Source: CAVRUD01 sp963849635 (GTDB lineage Bacteria; Chloroflexota; Chloroflexia; Thermomicrobiales; UBA6265). Taken from it: DNA of 64,000 nucleotides. Location of the stretch: contig CAWKIA010000040.1 in NCBI GenBank assembly GCA_963849635.1, positions 62,001-126,000 on the forward strand. The letters run 5' to 3'. A program made the translations under genes and the position numbers. A model generated the notes under the pieces. It did no database searches, was not told the DNA's origin, and saw only the letters and a list, made by a program, of their open reading frames with translations. Every line of letters begins with the position of its first letter. Position 1 is the stretch's first letter. Shown in pieces: positions 63,703-64,000 of this stretch.

Positions 63703-64000
63703 GTGGCAACAATCGTCAGCTTGGGCATCCACATCCTGGACATCCTTGGGCGGCCGGTGACGCGGATTCCGCCCAAGCAGGACGTGGATCTGATCGATGA
63801 GATCCGGTTGACGGTTGCCGGCACCGCAGCCGGCACGAGCGTCGATCTGGCAAAGCTCGGTGCGAACGTCGTGGCGATGGGCGCGATCGGAAACGACGCC
63901 GCCGGTCAGTTCATCCTCGATACCATGGGCCGCTACGGCATCGACACCAGCCGGCTCCGCGTAAAAGATGGGGTACAAACCTCGGCGACCATGCTGCCTA
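63703..64000 (+). CDS. PfkB-family carbohydrate kinase, N-terminal part (runs off the window)
   Basis: GTG at 63703 with GGGAG 8 nt upstream. ATIVSLGIHILDILGRPVTR, DLIDEIRLTVAGTAAGTSVD, LAKLGANVVAMGAIGNDAAG, QFILDTMGRYGIDTSRLRVK match the N-terminal half of ribokinase/PfkB enzymes (substrate-binding TAAGTSVDLAKLG and the GxIGxDxxG line). The C-terminal ATP-binding GAGD motif lies outside. As next gene in the transport operon it probably phosphorylates the imported sugar or an intermediate. Confidence 0.85.
   Translation, partial: MATIVSLGIHILDILGRPVTRIPPKQDVDLIDEIRLTVAGTAAGTSVDLAKLGANVVAMGAIGNDAAGQFILDTMGRYGIDTSRLRVKDGVQTSATMLP

Overview
This is a GC-rich chromosomal window with long spurious open frames on both strands. 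Three things suggest a member of the Chloroflexota, most likely class Thermomicrobia: many secreted proteins with twin-arginine (Tat) signals preceded by a long 'MDxxxFD' type n-region, several carbohydrate ABC operons whose binding proteins are Tat substrates, and LuxR-type regulators built on an NB-ARC-like ATPase. The lineage is inferred by eye; there is no rRNA or tRNA gene here to confirm it.

Left flank (1-7.5 kb, mostly minus strand): a fragment resembling the end of a serine recombinase, an SDR oxidoreductase, a P-type cation ATPase coupled to a truncated universal stress protein, a VIT1/CCC1-family metal transporter, and three SRPBCC domains in two coupled genes.

7.8-12.9 kb: a tandem duplication of a LuxR/ATPase regulator, the first copy heavily frame-broken, the second less so.

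13.2-32.2 kb, the centrepiece: 18 head-to-tail copies plus one signal-peptide remnant of a single gene family. Each copy encodes a Tat signal, a cysteine-free conserved core of about 150 residues and, directly after an almost invariant 'FGAAHLFIDDC' anchor, a divergent Cys/Trp/Tyr-rich tail. Seven copies are open along their whole length, six have one frameshift and five have several. The array also holds a membrane-anchored protein with two thioredoxin-like domains (CGPC and CPHC) and a second copy of the array's own 5' boundary (end of the LuxR gene plus leader). I read this as a recombining family of secreted disulfide-rich proteins with a resident thiol-redox partner. I do not recognise it as a described system.

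32.4-34.0 kb: an IS3-family remnant and an ISAs1-like element with recognisable terminal inverted repeats close the array.

34.1-45.2 kb: a LacI-family regulator and a sugar ABC operon (Tat binding protein, two permeases, three ATPases, a YesL-like membrane protein, an Eis-like acetyltransferase). The regulator gene and the operon share a 16-bp palindromic operator just downstream of TTGACA-type promoters, so autoregulation and operon control are likely.

45.2-51.7 kb (minus strand): a divergent GroEL paralogue, two beta-propeller (BNR/sialidase-like) proteins, a GH18 chitinase-like enzyme and a nucleotidyltransferase, closely spaced like an operon.

51.7-54.7 kb: a rearrangement scar joining a truncated ABC ATPase to a LuxR tail, then an NAD(P)-binding/DUF2867 protein.

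54.8-64.0 kb: an RpiB-type isomerase and a DhaK-DhaL type kinase, divergent from a second ABC operon whose two ATPases have complementary defects (one competent and one dead composite ATP site), followed by the start of a PfkB kinase. The set suggests uptake and phosphorylation of a short polyol or ketose such as a tetritol or erythrulose.

Caution: about 30 or more single-base frameshifts occur in 64 kb, most of them in the repeats but also in LacI, DhaKL and ABC genes. Some may be consensus errors rather than true mutations.
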